A stretch of DNA of 64,000 nt from Gavia stellata (lineage: Eukaryota; Chordata; Aves; Gaviiformes; Gaviidae), in assembly GCF_030936135.1 (NCBI RefSeq), contig NC_082618.1:7351034-7415033 (forward strand). Reading direction: 5' to 3'. Of this stretch, positions 1-10,120 are shown piece after piece; position 1 is the stretch's first letter, and each line of letters starts with the position of its first letter. A program made the translations under genes and the position numbers. Under the pieces are notes generated by a model. It was not told the DNA's origin, ran no database searches, and saw nothing but the letters and a program-made list of their open reading frames with translations.

Positions 1-213
1 CCAACAGCCCCCCAACCCCTACACCCACCCCAAACACCCCCTCAGAGCCCCTCACCCCACCCCAAACCCCCCCTCGCAGCCCCCCACAGCCCGCCTTCCC
101 CAACGCCTCCACACACCCCTCCCTCACCCCCCCCCTCCCCTCAACACCCCTCAACCGCCCCCCGGGCCCGGCCCAGCCCCGCCTCACCCCCCGCCCCCCT
201 CCGCAGGCCTCAC
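1..213 (-). other. Start of POLDIP2 intron 1, C-rich on plus strand
   Basis: The plus strand is almost free of G runs and full of C runs, so the POLDIP2 pre-mRNA just after its first splice donor is a string of G runs. The donor (GTGAGG on the minus strand, plus 208-213) marks the intron start. No open frame or repeat family is recognised. Such G-run clusters beside a donor are known to help splicing and can fold as G-quadruplexes; that is inference here. Confidence 0.6.
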
Positions 214-386
214 CGCGACGAGAGGTGCCGCCGCGGCGGCAGCAGCAGCAGCGGGAGGGCCGCGGCTCCCCCCGCGCCCAGGGGCCGCAGCCCGCGGGCC
301 GGGGGAGGCTCCCAGAGCGGCAGCCCGCGGGCCCGACACCGGCTCAGCGCCGCCGCCACGTACCGCCGCGCCGCGCAGCCCGACAT
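214..386 (-). CDS. POLDIP2: POLDIP2 first coding exon (partial gene)
   Basis: This is the N-terminal exon of DNA polymerase delta-interacting protein 2 (PDIP38/mitogenin). The protein is mainly in the mitochondrial matrix; it binds polymerases and the ClpXP protease and carries YccV-like and ApaG/DUF525 domains, all encoded outside this window. The exon runs from an ATG at 386-384 to a GTGAGG donor. It encodes 57 codons plus two bases, beginning [16 protein letters not shown] and ending RRHLSSR. The human protein begins MAACTARRALAVGSRW and has RRHLSSRNRPEG at the same place, with an arginine codon split at a comparable point. The peptide is Arg/Ala/Leu-rich without acidic residues, as expected for a mitochondrial targeting sequence. 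The open frame continues upstream to 443, but the conserved start is the ATG at 386. Head-to-head placement with TMEM199 is as in mammals. The remaining exons lie to the left of the window. Confidence 0.88.
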
Positions 387-547
387 CCCGCGGCCGGGCC
401 GACCCCGCCGCCAGCCCACAATGCACCGCGCGCCCGCCTCCACCCCCTCCGCTTCCCGGCGGCCCCCGCGGGGCGGGCAGCGCCGCTCTAGCCCGCCGCC
501 GCGCTCTATGGCGCTCCCGGTCGCCTAGGCGACGGCGGCCAGGCAAG
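387..547. promoter_or_regulatory. Divergent POLDIP2/TMEM199 promoter
   Basis: Only 161 bp separate the POLDIP2 and TMEM199 start codons. The stretch is CpG-rich and has no TATA box. A perfect 14-bp palindrome, gtcgcctaggcgac at 520-533, has the inverted-repeat form of an RFX X-box. The TMEM199 start lies in caagatggcgtc (544-555), close to the TISU/YY1 element that directs initiation on very short 5' leaders. The shared-promoter assignment follows from the geometry; factor binding is inference. Confidence 0.7.
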
Positions 548-2904
548 ATGGCGTCGGCGGTGCGGGCCGGGCGGCGGCTGCGGCAGGCGGTGGAGGGCGG
601 CGAGCTGGCGGGGCTGCCCGGCGGCCTGCGGGCCGAACTGGAGGCGGCACTGGCCTCCGAAGGCGCCCTGGTACCCTTCGGGCTGCTGCGGAGGCTGCAT
701 GCTGCGCTGCGGGAGGCAGGTAGGCCGCGCCGCCCCTGGCGCGACAGGCCGCGACCAGCCGGGTCGCCGTTAACCGTCCCGTGGTCCCCCCCTCCCTCCC
801 CCGCAGGGTCCTCGCTGTATCTACACGAGCTCCTGGAAGGCAGCGAGATCCACCTGCCCGAGGTGCCGGTACAGCCGCGGGTAGGTGAGGGCCGGGCACA
901 GGCCGCGGGAGGCGGCGCTGCCCCCGGCCCTGACAGTGGCTCTGTCCTTCCGCCAGAACCCCGAGCTGGTGGCCCGGCTGGAGCGGATAAAGGCCAAGCT
1001 GGCCAACGAGGAGTACCGGCGGATGACCCGCAACATCGCTGGCCAGGTGAGGGGCCTACGGCATCGCCTGCTGTCAGGATTCACTCCTCAAAAGCGTGGC
1101 CGTTAGCAACCTGACAGATAGCAAAGGAAGTTTGCCCCATAGAGTGAGTGCAGTTCAGAGGGAATGTGGGCAGGGACTTGAGGAGCGCACACTGTAAATG
1201 CACGGGGACAACACATACGGTGTTGAGGGCAGAGGTGGGACGGGGTAACCAGGATGGTGAAATAGAACAGGTACTGACGTTGGGGAACAGCTCACTGTGC
1301 CAAAGATCTCAGGTTTTGATCTGGGAGACTGAGCACCTACGGTAAATGTTTTACTGGGAGCGTCTGTGCTGCCTTTAACGGTTACATTTTCATCATAGTT
1401 TTAAAATGAGATCATCCATGTCAAGGTAAAAGCTGAGAAAACAGGGTAATCGTTGGGCACTCGTTCTTTCCAAGGAAGAGGTGAGATCTTTTGGCACAGT
1501 GACTGTTCGGACAAGCCAGCGTCCCTTCCTGTGGACATTCCTCGCGATCCCATCCTGCCTCTCCCCTGTTAACTCTTGTGGGAAGATCTGCTTTGCTGTC
1601 AAACTTGGCTGCTTCGTCCATGAACCAGGGTGGTTTTAGCACAGCAGGGTAGTAATGACAGCAGGGTAGTAATGACAGCAGTGTTCCTTTCAAACAGTGG
1701 AGAAGCAGAGGAGTATTCCCATATCTGTGTGCTCATCACATTCTTCCCTGCCTCCCTGCCAGTGTCTGGTGTTTGAAATTGCGTAACCGTGTTTGATTTG
1801 ACAAAGAGCGTGCGAGCTTTACAACATTTAGTTCTTGCCAGCTGCATGAACACAGGTGACAAGGTGAGACCCTTTGGTGTCTCTATTCAAGACAAACCTG
1901 CAGCAGAGAACCTACAGGGAAGACAACGCTCACACTCGGAGAAGTGCTTTGATTAGAAATGATCCCTTCTCAATGTCCTTGAATCAGACCACAAACGTAA
2001 ACCCAGGGAAACCCGGGCGCTGTGGAACTGCTGCCCCCCTGCAGCCCGCCCGCCCGCTGCCAGGACCCCCTGGCAGCTCTCTGAACTTCTGAGTCTTAGG
2101 GACAGGACAGGGCATTGGCGTTGCTTTTATTATGCAGTTAACATTAAAATACAACCGATCACAAGTTGTTTTAATCCCTTCTTTTAGGAGATGAACGGGA
2201 CATTGGCTGAATTTGGGAGGCAAGGTGAGTGGCTGCCTGTCCTGCTGACGCCTGGCAGCGTGTACCTACAGGTCAGTCACAGGAACCGTCGCATGGCGAG
2301 CTGTTGACATCAGAGAGCCCTTCCCTCTCCGAGTATCTCACCGGAAGGTTTTAATGCACAAAAGCGTTCCTCGAGTAAAGGAGCAGCCTGTTGGTCGTTC
2401 TTATAAATATTTCTGGAGGCATAAAGCACGTGAATCCGCGAGTAGCCCAGCTGAGGCAGCCACAGGCAGGCTCCGTTAGCAGGATTACAGCTTTTCCCCC
2501 AGCCCCACTCTCCAAGCCTTACCTAAAAGCACAATCGTCTTTCCCCCTTCTCTCCAGTTCGCTCTGTTAAAGCCGTTGTCATCACCATATTCAACTTCAT
2601 TGTCACCGTGGTGGCCGCCTTCGCCTGCACGTACCTGGGCAGCCAGTACGTCTTCGCAGAGACCGCAGCGGTGAGTGAGCCCGTGGCCTCCGAGCCCGCT
2701 TGCAGCGCGCTCCGTGCTGGCCAGGCAGGAGCAGCAGACGCACTCCCCGGTGTGGGCAGCGGCTCGAGGCACACACAGGGTCACTTATCTCTCTTTTTGT
2801 GTCCCCAGCGCGTCCTCTCAGCGGTAATTGTGGCCTCGGTGGTTGGCTTGGCTGAGCTGTATGTAATGGTGCGGACCCTTGAAGGGGACCTTGGGAAACT
2901 ATAA
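548..2904 (+). CDS. TMEM199: TMEM199, V-ATPase assembly factor (Vma12-like)
   Basis: Homologue of yeast Vma12p, an ER/ERGIC membrane protein that assembles the V0 sector of the proton pump; loss in humans disturbs Golgi glycosylation. Six coding exons join in phase with GT-AG introns: 548-719, 807-880, 957-1046, 2188-2224, 2558-2670, 2809-2904, giving 193 aa (human about 208). Landmarks shared with human TMEM199 include [13 protein letters not shown] and [20 protein letters not shown] in the cytosolic N-terminal half. A hydrophobic hairpin follows: first segment around [20 protein letters not shown], second around [17 protein letters not shown]. The tail is short and acidic, ending GDLGKL. 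Introns 1 and 2 are only 87 and 76 bp. Exon 4 is shorter and less conserved than its human equivalent. The start is the ATG matching human MASSLLAG. Confidence 0.93.
1641..1681. repeat. 17-bp tandem duplication in TMEM199 intron 3
   Basis: Two exact copies of acagcagggtagtaatg (1641-1657 and 1658-1674) are followed by a partial third copy. This is a local duplication in a 1.1-kb intron, with no sign of a mobile element. Confidence 0.85.
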
Positions 2905-3220
2905 TCGCACGCGTCCCCATGAACTGCGGCCCTCGTGCTGGAGGCTTTTGCCCTCCCCAGGAGTCATTAATTCAGGGCAGGTTTATCCTCTACCATCTGT
3001 TTATACCTGCTCCTGCTACCGGGAAGACTGCTGCGTTCCTCAGGCCTCGTCCTTCGCTTCCCGCTCCTTAATGTTCCTGAAATGAATCATGGATTAAAAA
3101 TCCTGCAGCTCCAGAACAGAAGAGGGAACAGCTGTGGACTCCCACCACCCCAGCACAGAGAGGGGCATTAGCTCCCGCTGTTCCCGTTCTCCTGTGAAGT
3201 TGCTGTCCTTTTATTCTGGA

Positions 3221-3226
3221 AATAAA
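3221..3226 (+). terminator. TMEM199 polyadenylation signal
   Basis: An AATAAA hexamer lies 317 bp past the TMEM199 stop, followed by a T/G-rich stretch (gttgcatgtttgc). It is the first canonical signal downstream of the stop, so it probably ends the TMEM199 transcript. Confidence 0.7.
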
Positions 3227-4281
3227 TAATGTTGCATGTTTGCAACCTTCTTTCTGCCTGACGGGAGATGTCTCTTGCTATGTGGAACACCAACCTGACA
3301 CCTAAAAGATGCTGTGGAGAGCCGTGACTCTTCCCTCTCCCTCTGCATCCCGCATCCTGCTCCTGCCGAAACCTCCCTTTGCCTGCCCTCACTACTCCTG
3401 CCTGCTCCCTCGCCCGCTTTCGGGAGAGCGTTACTCCCTTGTGACCCGCGTGGCAGCACCCGACCCAGCTCGTGTTTGGGAGCGACCCCTTTCCCCCTCC
3501 AGTCCGGTGCAGCCACGTTGGGGTTGGCACCCGGCTCGGCTTTGTCTGCAGCAGCTCAGCATCCTCACGCAGGGGCTGCCGCATCTCCTGATCCGCAGCC
3601 CCCTTGGCTGTCGGTGCCTCAGGGAGGAGCACGAGCCGCAGCTGCCTGCCCGTGCCGCGGGGTGCGGCAGGGCCCCCACGGGCAGACGGGGCAGCGAGGG
3701 GTGCATGGCTCTCTACCTCCCCTGACGAAGGGGGGCCCAGCTTCTGTGGGTAGGGAGGGGATGCACCTCAACACAGAGCCCGGGGGTTTCTTGGGTGCCA
3801 CAGAGCAGAGAGCGGAGCCAGCTCGGTGCACCCGTGGCCCCGCGGTGGGGAGGGGGCACCGAGACTGGCACCGCCGGGCGCTGTGGACCCGGACACCTGC
3901 CAGGCGGGCACCCTGCCAGGGCCGGACACGGTGATTAATGTTCTGATGGCAGCTAAGCCCCTCTGCAAACACGCTTTAATATCCGATACGGGGAGATCTG
4001 CCGGCACCTGCAAACGTGCCTGCGGATTAGGGGCGGCCGCGCCACAATCATCCGCGGACACGGCCTCAGATTAAGGTATTTTTTCCAAAAGATTAGTCGG
4101 TATTAGGGGGCTGATGGGGAGCTGGCCCCGCCACGGCCGCACCAGCATTTAGGATATTGGATGACATCCTGGGGACCTTTGGGACCGGCAGTAATTCCAC
4201 ACCCTAATGAAATCGTGGCGCTAAGATGGGGGGTCTCGGTGCCAGGGGGGTTCCCTGTCCCGGGGGGGGGCCCCGCCACGG
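3227..4281. other. TMEM199-SEBOX intergenic region with GATTA cluster
   Basis: No gene is recognised. Long open frames here reflect high GC content and show no domain. The right end differs: from about 3930 the sequence becomes AT-containing and carries four GATTA cores, at 3933-3937, 4025-4029, 4069-4073 and 4091-4095. These are the half-sites used by OTX/GSC-type homeodomains. They lie 190-350 bp past the SEBOX stop. The SEBOX 3' UTR must end in this interval, but I see no canonical AATAAA on the minus strand. Confidence 0.5.
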
Positions 4282-4959
4282 CTACAGCTCGCCCAGGTTG
4301 GTGATGGCCGCGCTGTAGATGAGGTCGGAGATGGAGCCCAGCGAGGTGGGGAGGCCCCGAGCAGGGCTGCGGGCTCCCGGTGGAGGCAGAGCAGGGACCG
4401 AGCCCGACCCCGGGCCCGGGGCGGTGCCGTCGGGGGGTGCCGCGGGGGGACCCCGCTCCCCGGGCGGTGGCAGCGGCGGCAGCGGCGGCGGGTCCGGTTT
4501 GGCGCTGCGGATCCTGCGGGCGCGGCGGTTCTGGAACCAGACCTGGGCCGGGCGGGGCGGGGGGGGATGGAGACGGACGGTGAGACACCGGCGGCGGCCC
4601 GACGGGGCGGCCCCGCGGAGAACGGGGGGTCCCGGCCCCGGGAGGGAGGGACGGGGGGGGGTGGTCCTGTCCGCGCTCACCTGGATCTTGGCCTCGGGCA
4701 GCTGGGTGAGCTCGGCCAGGCGCTCCCGGGTGGCGATGTCCGGGTAGGGCACGGCGGCGAAGGCCCGCTCCAGCTCCGACAGCTGCCCCCGGCTGAAGGT
4801 GGTCCGCCGCCGCTTCCGCGGCCCCCCCGCGCAGGGGCAGGGACACGGCCCCGGAGCGCGGCCCCCCCCCGCCGCCCGCCCGCCGCCCGGCCCGCCCGCC
4901 CCGTCGGGGAAGCGGAGCAGCGGCTGGGGGACGCGGGAGGTGCCCGGGGCCGCGCTCAT
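4282..4959 (-). CDS. SEBOX: SEBOX homeobox transcription factor
   Basis: Paired-like homeodomain protein (skin-embryo-brain-oocyte homeobox), a nuclear DNA-binding factor with a maternal role in mammals. Two coding exons, 4681-4959 and 4282-4542 (minus), give 179 aa; the human protein is about 190. The homeodomain begins near residue 46 ([20 protein letters not shown]) and is split by the intron between AKIQ and VWFQNRR, a classic paired-class position. The recognition helix reads VWFQNRRAR, so Gln50 and Asn51 are present. The remaining C-terminal part is Pro-rich, and the protein ends [20 protein letters not shown], matching the mammalian C-terminal box SLGSLSDLIY. Exon 1 ends in GTGAGC and exon 2 follows CAG. 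The start MSAAPGTS is the first in-frame ATG downstream of a TATA-like box. The extreme N-terminus is less certain. Placement beside TMEM199 agrees with mammals. Confidence 0.88.
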   Translation of the reverse strand: MSAAPGTSRVPQPLLRFPDGAGGPGGGRAAGGGRAPGPCPCPCAGGPRKRRRTTFSRGQLSELERAFAAVPYPDIATRERLAELTQLPEAKIQVSADRTTPPRPSLPGPGPPVLRGAAPSGRRRCLTVRLHPPPPRPAQVWFQNRRARRIRSAKPDPPPLPPLPPPGERGPPAAPPDGTAPGPGSGSVPALPPPGARSPARGLPTSLGSISDLIYSAAITNLGEL

Positions 4960-4997
4960 CCTGCCCGGCTCCCCCGGCCCCGCCGCCGCCGCCCCGG

Positions 4998-5005
4998 CTT
5001 TTATC
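4998..5005 (-). promoter_or_regulatory. TATA-like box of SEBOX
   Basis: The minus strand reads GATAAAAG about 40 bases before the SEBOX ATG in otherwise GC-only sequence. A start about 25-30 bases downstream would leave a 5' leader of only 10-15 bases. The motif is seen; its function is inferred from position. Confidence 0.45.
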
Positions 5006-5421
5006 CCCCCCGGGCCCCCCCCGGCGGGCTGGGCCCGCCCCGAGCGGGCGGTGCTGCCCCCCCCGCCCTTCCCCGGCGACTCCCGGGGCAGGTCCCCGCT
5101 CCGCGCCCCCCTGACGGCAGCGCCCCGACAACCCCGGGGACGGTCTCCCCCAGCACCCCCGGGACCAATAACCCCACCCGCTGCCCGCACTGGTCTCCCC
5201 CCCCCGCCGCCGTCGGGGCACAGTGGGGCCCGTGAGGAACCCAGGGCTCGGGGGGGAGGCCGGTGGCGGTGGGTCGGGGACCCCCAGAAGGTGCAAGAGC
5301 CCGGGGCCCCCTGCGCCCCTCCCCAGCTCCCAGGGCCGGGGTGCCACCGCCTGCCCCGCTCCCCCCCACCCCTCACCTCGCCCCCCGCCGCAGCGGCCGC
5401 TCTCCCGCGGGGCTGGCACCG

Positions 5422-5434
5422 GTCAATGTTTAAC
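5422..5434. promoter_or_regulatory. HNF1-type palindrome upstream of the KIF12-like gene
   Basis: The site gtcaatgtttaac matches the HNF1 consensus GTTAATNATTAAC at 10 of 12 defined positions and stands out in GC-rich surroundings. It lies 380-390 bp before the proposed kinesin ATG. Mammalian Kif12 is a reported HNF1-beta target in kidney, so the site fits the gene assignment. Binding is not shown. Confidence 0.5.
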
Positions 5435-5813
5435 CGGAGCGGTGGTACCTGTTGTGCGGGGCAGCCCGGGCCGGCTGGCGGTGGCTCCTGCCGGGACCGG
5501 CCGGGCGCTGCGGGCACCCCGAGCGAGGGGCGCTGGGGGGCGAATGGAGGCGGAGGGGGAGCAGGGCTGGGAGCCCCGACCGGCCGCACGGCCCAAAACG
5601 CTCCCACGGGGCCAGGAGAGACCGTAAGTCGGCGGGGAGCCGGAGGGGACGGAGGCCACTCCGTCCTGGAGCTGTAACCACCCGGCCGATCCCGCCGCCT
5701 GGGCAGCTGGCGGGGGGCTGGCACCCCAAAAAGGCTGGTGGGGAGAGGACGGTCCCGCTGCAGGGACACGGGGGGACATTTGCACTCTGTCCCCTGCCAG
5801 GGCCCAGGGCCCA

Positions 5814-8800
5814 GTGGGGACGGGAGGACGGCGAGAGCACAGCGCGACCGTGGGCCCCTCTGCCCTGGCCCCGGGGGTGTCCACGGGCAGGCCCCCCAGC
5901 CACGGGGCACCCACCACCCCGCTGCCCTCTGTTCTCCAAAGGAGCCCCGGAGAGGAGCGGGGGGGCCCTGTGGTGGGCAGAGAGACGCGCCTGAGAGTAG
6001 TGCTGAGGTAAGGGGGCGAACGCGAAGGGCTCGGGGACGCGACGGTGACCCTCCTGCCCAGGGCAGGGGCATAGTGGGGCTCCCCGGGGTCCCCATGCAG
6101 CAACACCTCTGTGTCCCCGTCCCCCCCGCCATTAGGGTCCGGCCACTGACCTGCACGGAGACGCGACGAGGTGACCGGCAGGTTGTGCACAGCCTCGGCG
6201 ATGGCACCGTCCATGTAAGTGCCAACTCCCTGCCAGGGGATCAGGGACGGGGGGGCTGTGGCACCCCCTGAGCCGCTGCCGTCCGTGCGCCCAGGTGAGC
6301 GCTGCCAGGCACGATGCCACCTTTGGGTTCAGCGCCGTGTTCGACGCGGGCGCCTCGCAGGAGGCCGTGTTCGAAGGCAGCGGGATGAGGCAGCTGGTGG
6401 AGCTGGCGATAGATGGGTGAGTCCCAGTGAGCCCCCCGCAGACCCCAGCCCGCCCCACGCCTGCTGCGCTGCACCCGTCCGGGCCTCGCCAGTGGGTCTG
6501 CATTGCTGGGGCCATGCCGGGAGGTGGCATCCCTGTGCCATTGCCTGGGGCCATGCCTAAGGCTCAGTGTCTTCCCCAGCTTCTCCTGCACCGTCTTTGC
6601 CTTTGGGCAGACCGGCTCAGGGAAGACCTACACCCTGATGGGACCCCTGGTGCAGGTACCACGCCGTCCCCCCCGCCTGACCTGATCCTGACAGTGGGAT
6701 GGGGTCTTCTCACCCAGTCGTGGGTGCTGGGGTGGTGGAAGAAGGTGGGTGCCAAAGCGGTGTGACTGCTCACCTTCCTGGCACCTCTGCAGAGCAAGAC
6801 CCGGCCGGCGGCCCCGGGACTGCTGGGGCTGATGCAAAGGTCCTTCGCCTGCCTCCTGGAGCAGAGCCGTAGCCGTAGCTCTGACCTGGCTCTCAGTGCC
6901 TCCTACCTGGAGATCTACAATGAGCAGGTAAGCGCCCACCTGGCCGCCCAGTCCAGCCCCGCTGGCACCCCATGCCCCCGCTCCCCCGGTGCCTCTCTTC
7001 CGCTGTCCCCCCAGGTCCGGGACCTGCTCAGCCCAGGGCCACCATGTGCCCTGCCCCTGCGGTGGAGCAAAACCCGCGGCTTCTACGTGGAGAACCAGCT
7101 CAGCGTGGACTTCGAGAGCCTGGAGGCCATCGCTGACCTGCTCCTGCAAGGTGCTGAGCCACAGGCTCAGGGCTGAGGCATGTTCAGGGGGTGCCAGACC
7201 TGGTGTGGGGGGACTCAGCCCGCCGCAGACCATCCCCGGGGCTGGTGGGGCTCTGACAAGAGGGGCAGCTCCCTGTCGTGCTGCAGAGCCCAGACAGGCT
7301 CGTGTCTGGCAGGGGGTGGGCAGTGGGTGCTGTGCTGGGACGTGGGGCATCGTGCCCCCCTGCAGCTCTTGACCCCACCCCCGGCAGGATCCCAGAGGCG
7401 ACGGACCTCGGCGCACGCCCTCAACAGGCACTCGAGCCGCAGCCATGCTCTTCTGACCATCCATGTCCGCAGCCGGGCCGTGAGCGCACATCCTGCTCTG
7501 GGCACATGGGGGAGGGCTGGGGGGCGGCCAGGGCTCTTCACGGGGGTGCAAACAGCCCCAGGGTGGGGGGTGACGTCCTCATCCCCAAAGATGCATTGGT
7601 GGGGCTGGGGTGAGCAGCGTGGAGCCAGGAGTTGGGACACTGCTGTGGGCCACAGGGAAGGGGCAAGGGGGGCCAAAGCATCACCCCCCCAATGCGGGTC
7701 CCCCAGCCCAGCGCCTGCCCCAGCAAGCAGGGCACGCTGTGCTTCGTGGACCTGGCCGGCAGCGAGCGGGTCAAGGAGACCGGCTCCAGTGGGGAGCTCT
7801 CCGTGGAGGCCAACAACATCAACCGCAGCCTCCTGGCACTGGGTAAGAGTCGGGGGATCCCCCCCACCATGGGAGCACGAGCTGCTGGTCCCTGTCAGAG
7901 CCCCGTTGCACCCTCTGTGGCTCATCCTCCGGCAGGACACTGCATCTCTCTGTTGGCCAAACCCCAAGGGAAGCGGATGCACATACCCTACCGGGACAGC
8001 AAGCTCACCCGGCTGCTGGCCCGCTCCCTGGGTGGCTCTGGCATCACCCTGATGGTATGTGCACGGAGGAGGCTGGGCAGGGGCTGGGGTGCATGGAGCT
8101 GCAGGGGGGCCGGGGTCTCGCCCTGTGGAGGGGAAGGCTGGAGGGGGACGGGTGACCCCCTGCCTGGCAGCTCACCTGCAGCTCATCCTCATCGGCAGGT
8201 CGCCTGCATCTCCCCGTCCTCGCGCTGCCTCTCGGAGACGCTGAGCACGCTGCACTACGCCAGCCGAGCCCGGAGGGTCACCACCAGGCCCCTGGCCAAC
8301 AGGGTATAGCAGGCAGGGGCTGCGGGCAGGGTGCTCTGCTCTGCTGCCGGGATCCCCCTGAGCCACCCCCTTGTGCTCCCAGGTGTCCCGGGAGAAGCTG
8401 CTGCAAACCTTGGAGGAAGAAATCCAGGCCCTGCAGTTGGAAAACCTCTCCCTGCGCCAGCAGCTGTGCCTGCCCAGGGTGCCAACGAGGAGCATGGAGG
8501 TCCCAGGGACCCCTCCGAGGGTGGGGACATGGCTGGGCTGGGGAGGCAGGTACGGCCCCACAGGGCTGCGTTGCTCCCCTCTGGAAGGGCAGCTCCCGTT
8601 GGAGGGAGCCCCAGCCTGGCCCAGCCTCTACGGCCTCCTGCGGGACTTCGTGGTGGAGAATGAGCAGCTGAGGTATGGGGGGCACGCACAGGACCCACAA
8701 GCAGAGGCTCAAGGGGCTGGCAGGGCACCCAGAGCCCCCAGCCAGGCAGCACCCTGTGTCAGCCAGCCTCTCCAGGGACTCCCCGGGGCCGGGCAGGGCT

Positions 8801-9924
8801 CAGAGGCTCGCCAGAGACTGCAGATGCCCTGCCCTGCTCCCTCGCTGCTCCCCAGGCAGCCCTGGCTGTCCCCAGACCCTAGCGGTGACATCCCAGCTGG
8901 CCCATCCCGCAGAGCCACCCGCAGCTCCTGTAATAGACAGGCACCACTCCGGAGCGCCCACACCCTCCGTATCCCCCCTGGCCACCCCGCGAGGCTCCAG
9001 CAGCCTGAAGTGACACCCGCCTCTGGCCCCCGGCTGCAGGTGAGCGTGGGGTGCCCGGCGCTCCATGGGCAACCCCATGCAGGGCTGTGCCCACAGCAGG
9101 GTGAAGGTGCAGAAACCACCCACCTACTGCTCTCTTCCCTCTCGCAGAAGCTGCCTCCCACCTCTGCCCGCCCCAGCTGCCCGGGGTGCCCCCAGTGCTG
9201 GCCCGGGCCAGCCGATGCCATCGTGTCCCAGGTACAGCCCTGGGGGTCTCTTCAGAGGGGGGTGGCACAGCACGGTACAGCAGCCTGACCACTCTGCTCA
9301 CCCCCCAGGCGCTGCCAGGGCCCCCCACGCCGCAGCCAGTCCCCCCCGAGGGAAGCGCTGGCGTCCTGCCACCTGGCCGGGAGGACGCAGCTCTGCATGG
9401 CTCCCGTCGGCTCCCTGGGCACCCCCAGCCGCACCAGGGCAAGCGGTGAGAGCCGGGGCCTGAAGCCACCCCCCTGGGCATCAGCTGCAGCCCAGGAAGC
9501 CCCCTGGAGTTATGGGGGGGGGGTGTTGGGGCAGCGAGTTGGGGTTTGTTCATGTGTCCTCACACCAGGAGCCGGGGCAGGAGCCGGAGTTTGTCTCAGC
9601 GGCACCCACTCCCCCGGGAGCTGCCAGCCCCGGAGCGCTGTCCTAGTCCCGAGGGAAGGGTCATCCCTTCTGCACCACCGTGGCCAGGATTGCCGGAGCC
9701 GAGAGGTGAGGAGGATGGCTGGGGGGACACTGGGCAGTGCCTCGGATGGAGTCCCTCGGGGTTGGGCACCCGTGCCGAGCCCAGCCGCTCATGCACGGGG
9801 CTTGTGGACCTGATGCTGGGGACACTGGAGACCTGACCCTGCTGGTTCCCGGCTGGCAGCCGCTGGTGCCGTCCCACTCCTCCAGTGGGAAGAGGCACTG
9901 GACTGGCTGGCAGAGCAGATCTGA
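5814..9924 (+). CDS. KIF12-like kinesin motor protein
   Basis: A plus-strand kinesin with an N-terminal motor. Sixteen in-phase GT-AG coding exons: 5814-6007, 6136-6214, 6295-6416, 6580-6655, 6793-6927, 7015-7150, 7388-7479, 7707-7842, 7936-8054, 8199-8303, 8383-8672, 8856-9039, 9148-9231, 9309-9445, 9569-9705, 9860-9924, for 696 aa. Seen in the motor: strand 1 RVVLRVRPL, P-loop [27 protein letters not shown], switch [13 protein letters not shown], switch [28 protein letters not shown] and [16 protein letters not shown] short coiled coil follows ([18 protein letters not shown]), then [17 protein letters not shown] and a Pro/Cys-rich tail ending LDWLAEQI. Human KIF12 shares [29 protein letters not shown] and NLYGMLQEFMLENERLR, so KIF12 is the nearest family I recognise. 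The start and the exon 12 acceptor (8856 or 8913, same phase) are uncertain. Human KIF12 is at 9q32, so this may be a paralogue or a relocated gene. Confidence 0.88.
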
Positions 9925-10114
9925 GCAGCTGCAGCTGTGCCATGGACGGGGCCAGCAGCGGGAATCTGGCACAGCCCACGCACAGTTATTATACCCAAGG
10001 GGACAACCACAGCCCTCGAGGGCACGGGGACCTCGACCTACAAGGACTGCGCAGACCACGGGATGGATGGACAGACGGACAGACAGGGCTCTCCAGCCTG
10101 TATGGCACGCACAG

Positions 10115-10120
10115 TTTATT
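10115..10120 (-). terminator. VTN polyadenylation signal
   Basis: AATAAA on the minus strand lies 49 bases past the VTN stop. The 244 bp between the VTN and kinesin stops therefore hold both 3' UTRs. No canonical hexamer is seen for the kinesin on the plus strand in this gap. Confidence 0.75.

Noticed and set aside
4103-5677. Long open frames on both strands across and upstream of SEBOX (up to about 440 codons)
   Set aside because: They are products of extreme GC content with few stop codons, are Gly/Pro/Arg-rich without domains, and overlap the SEBOX coding frame out of phase.
7215-7982. Minus-strand open frame of about 255 codons across the kinesin
   Set aside because: It is antisense to well-supported kinesin exons, crosses their introns and has no recognisable domain.
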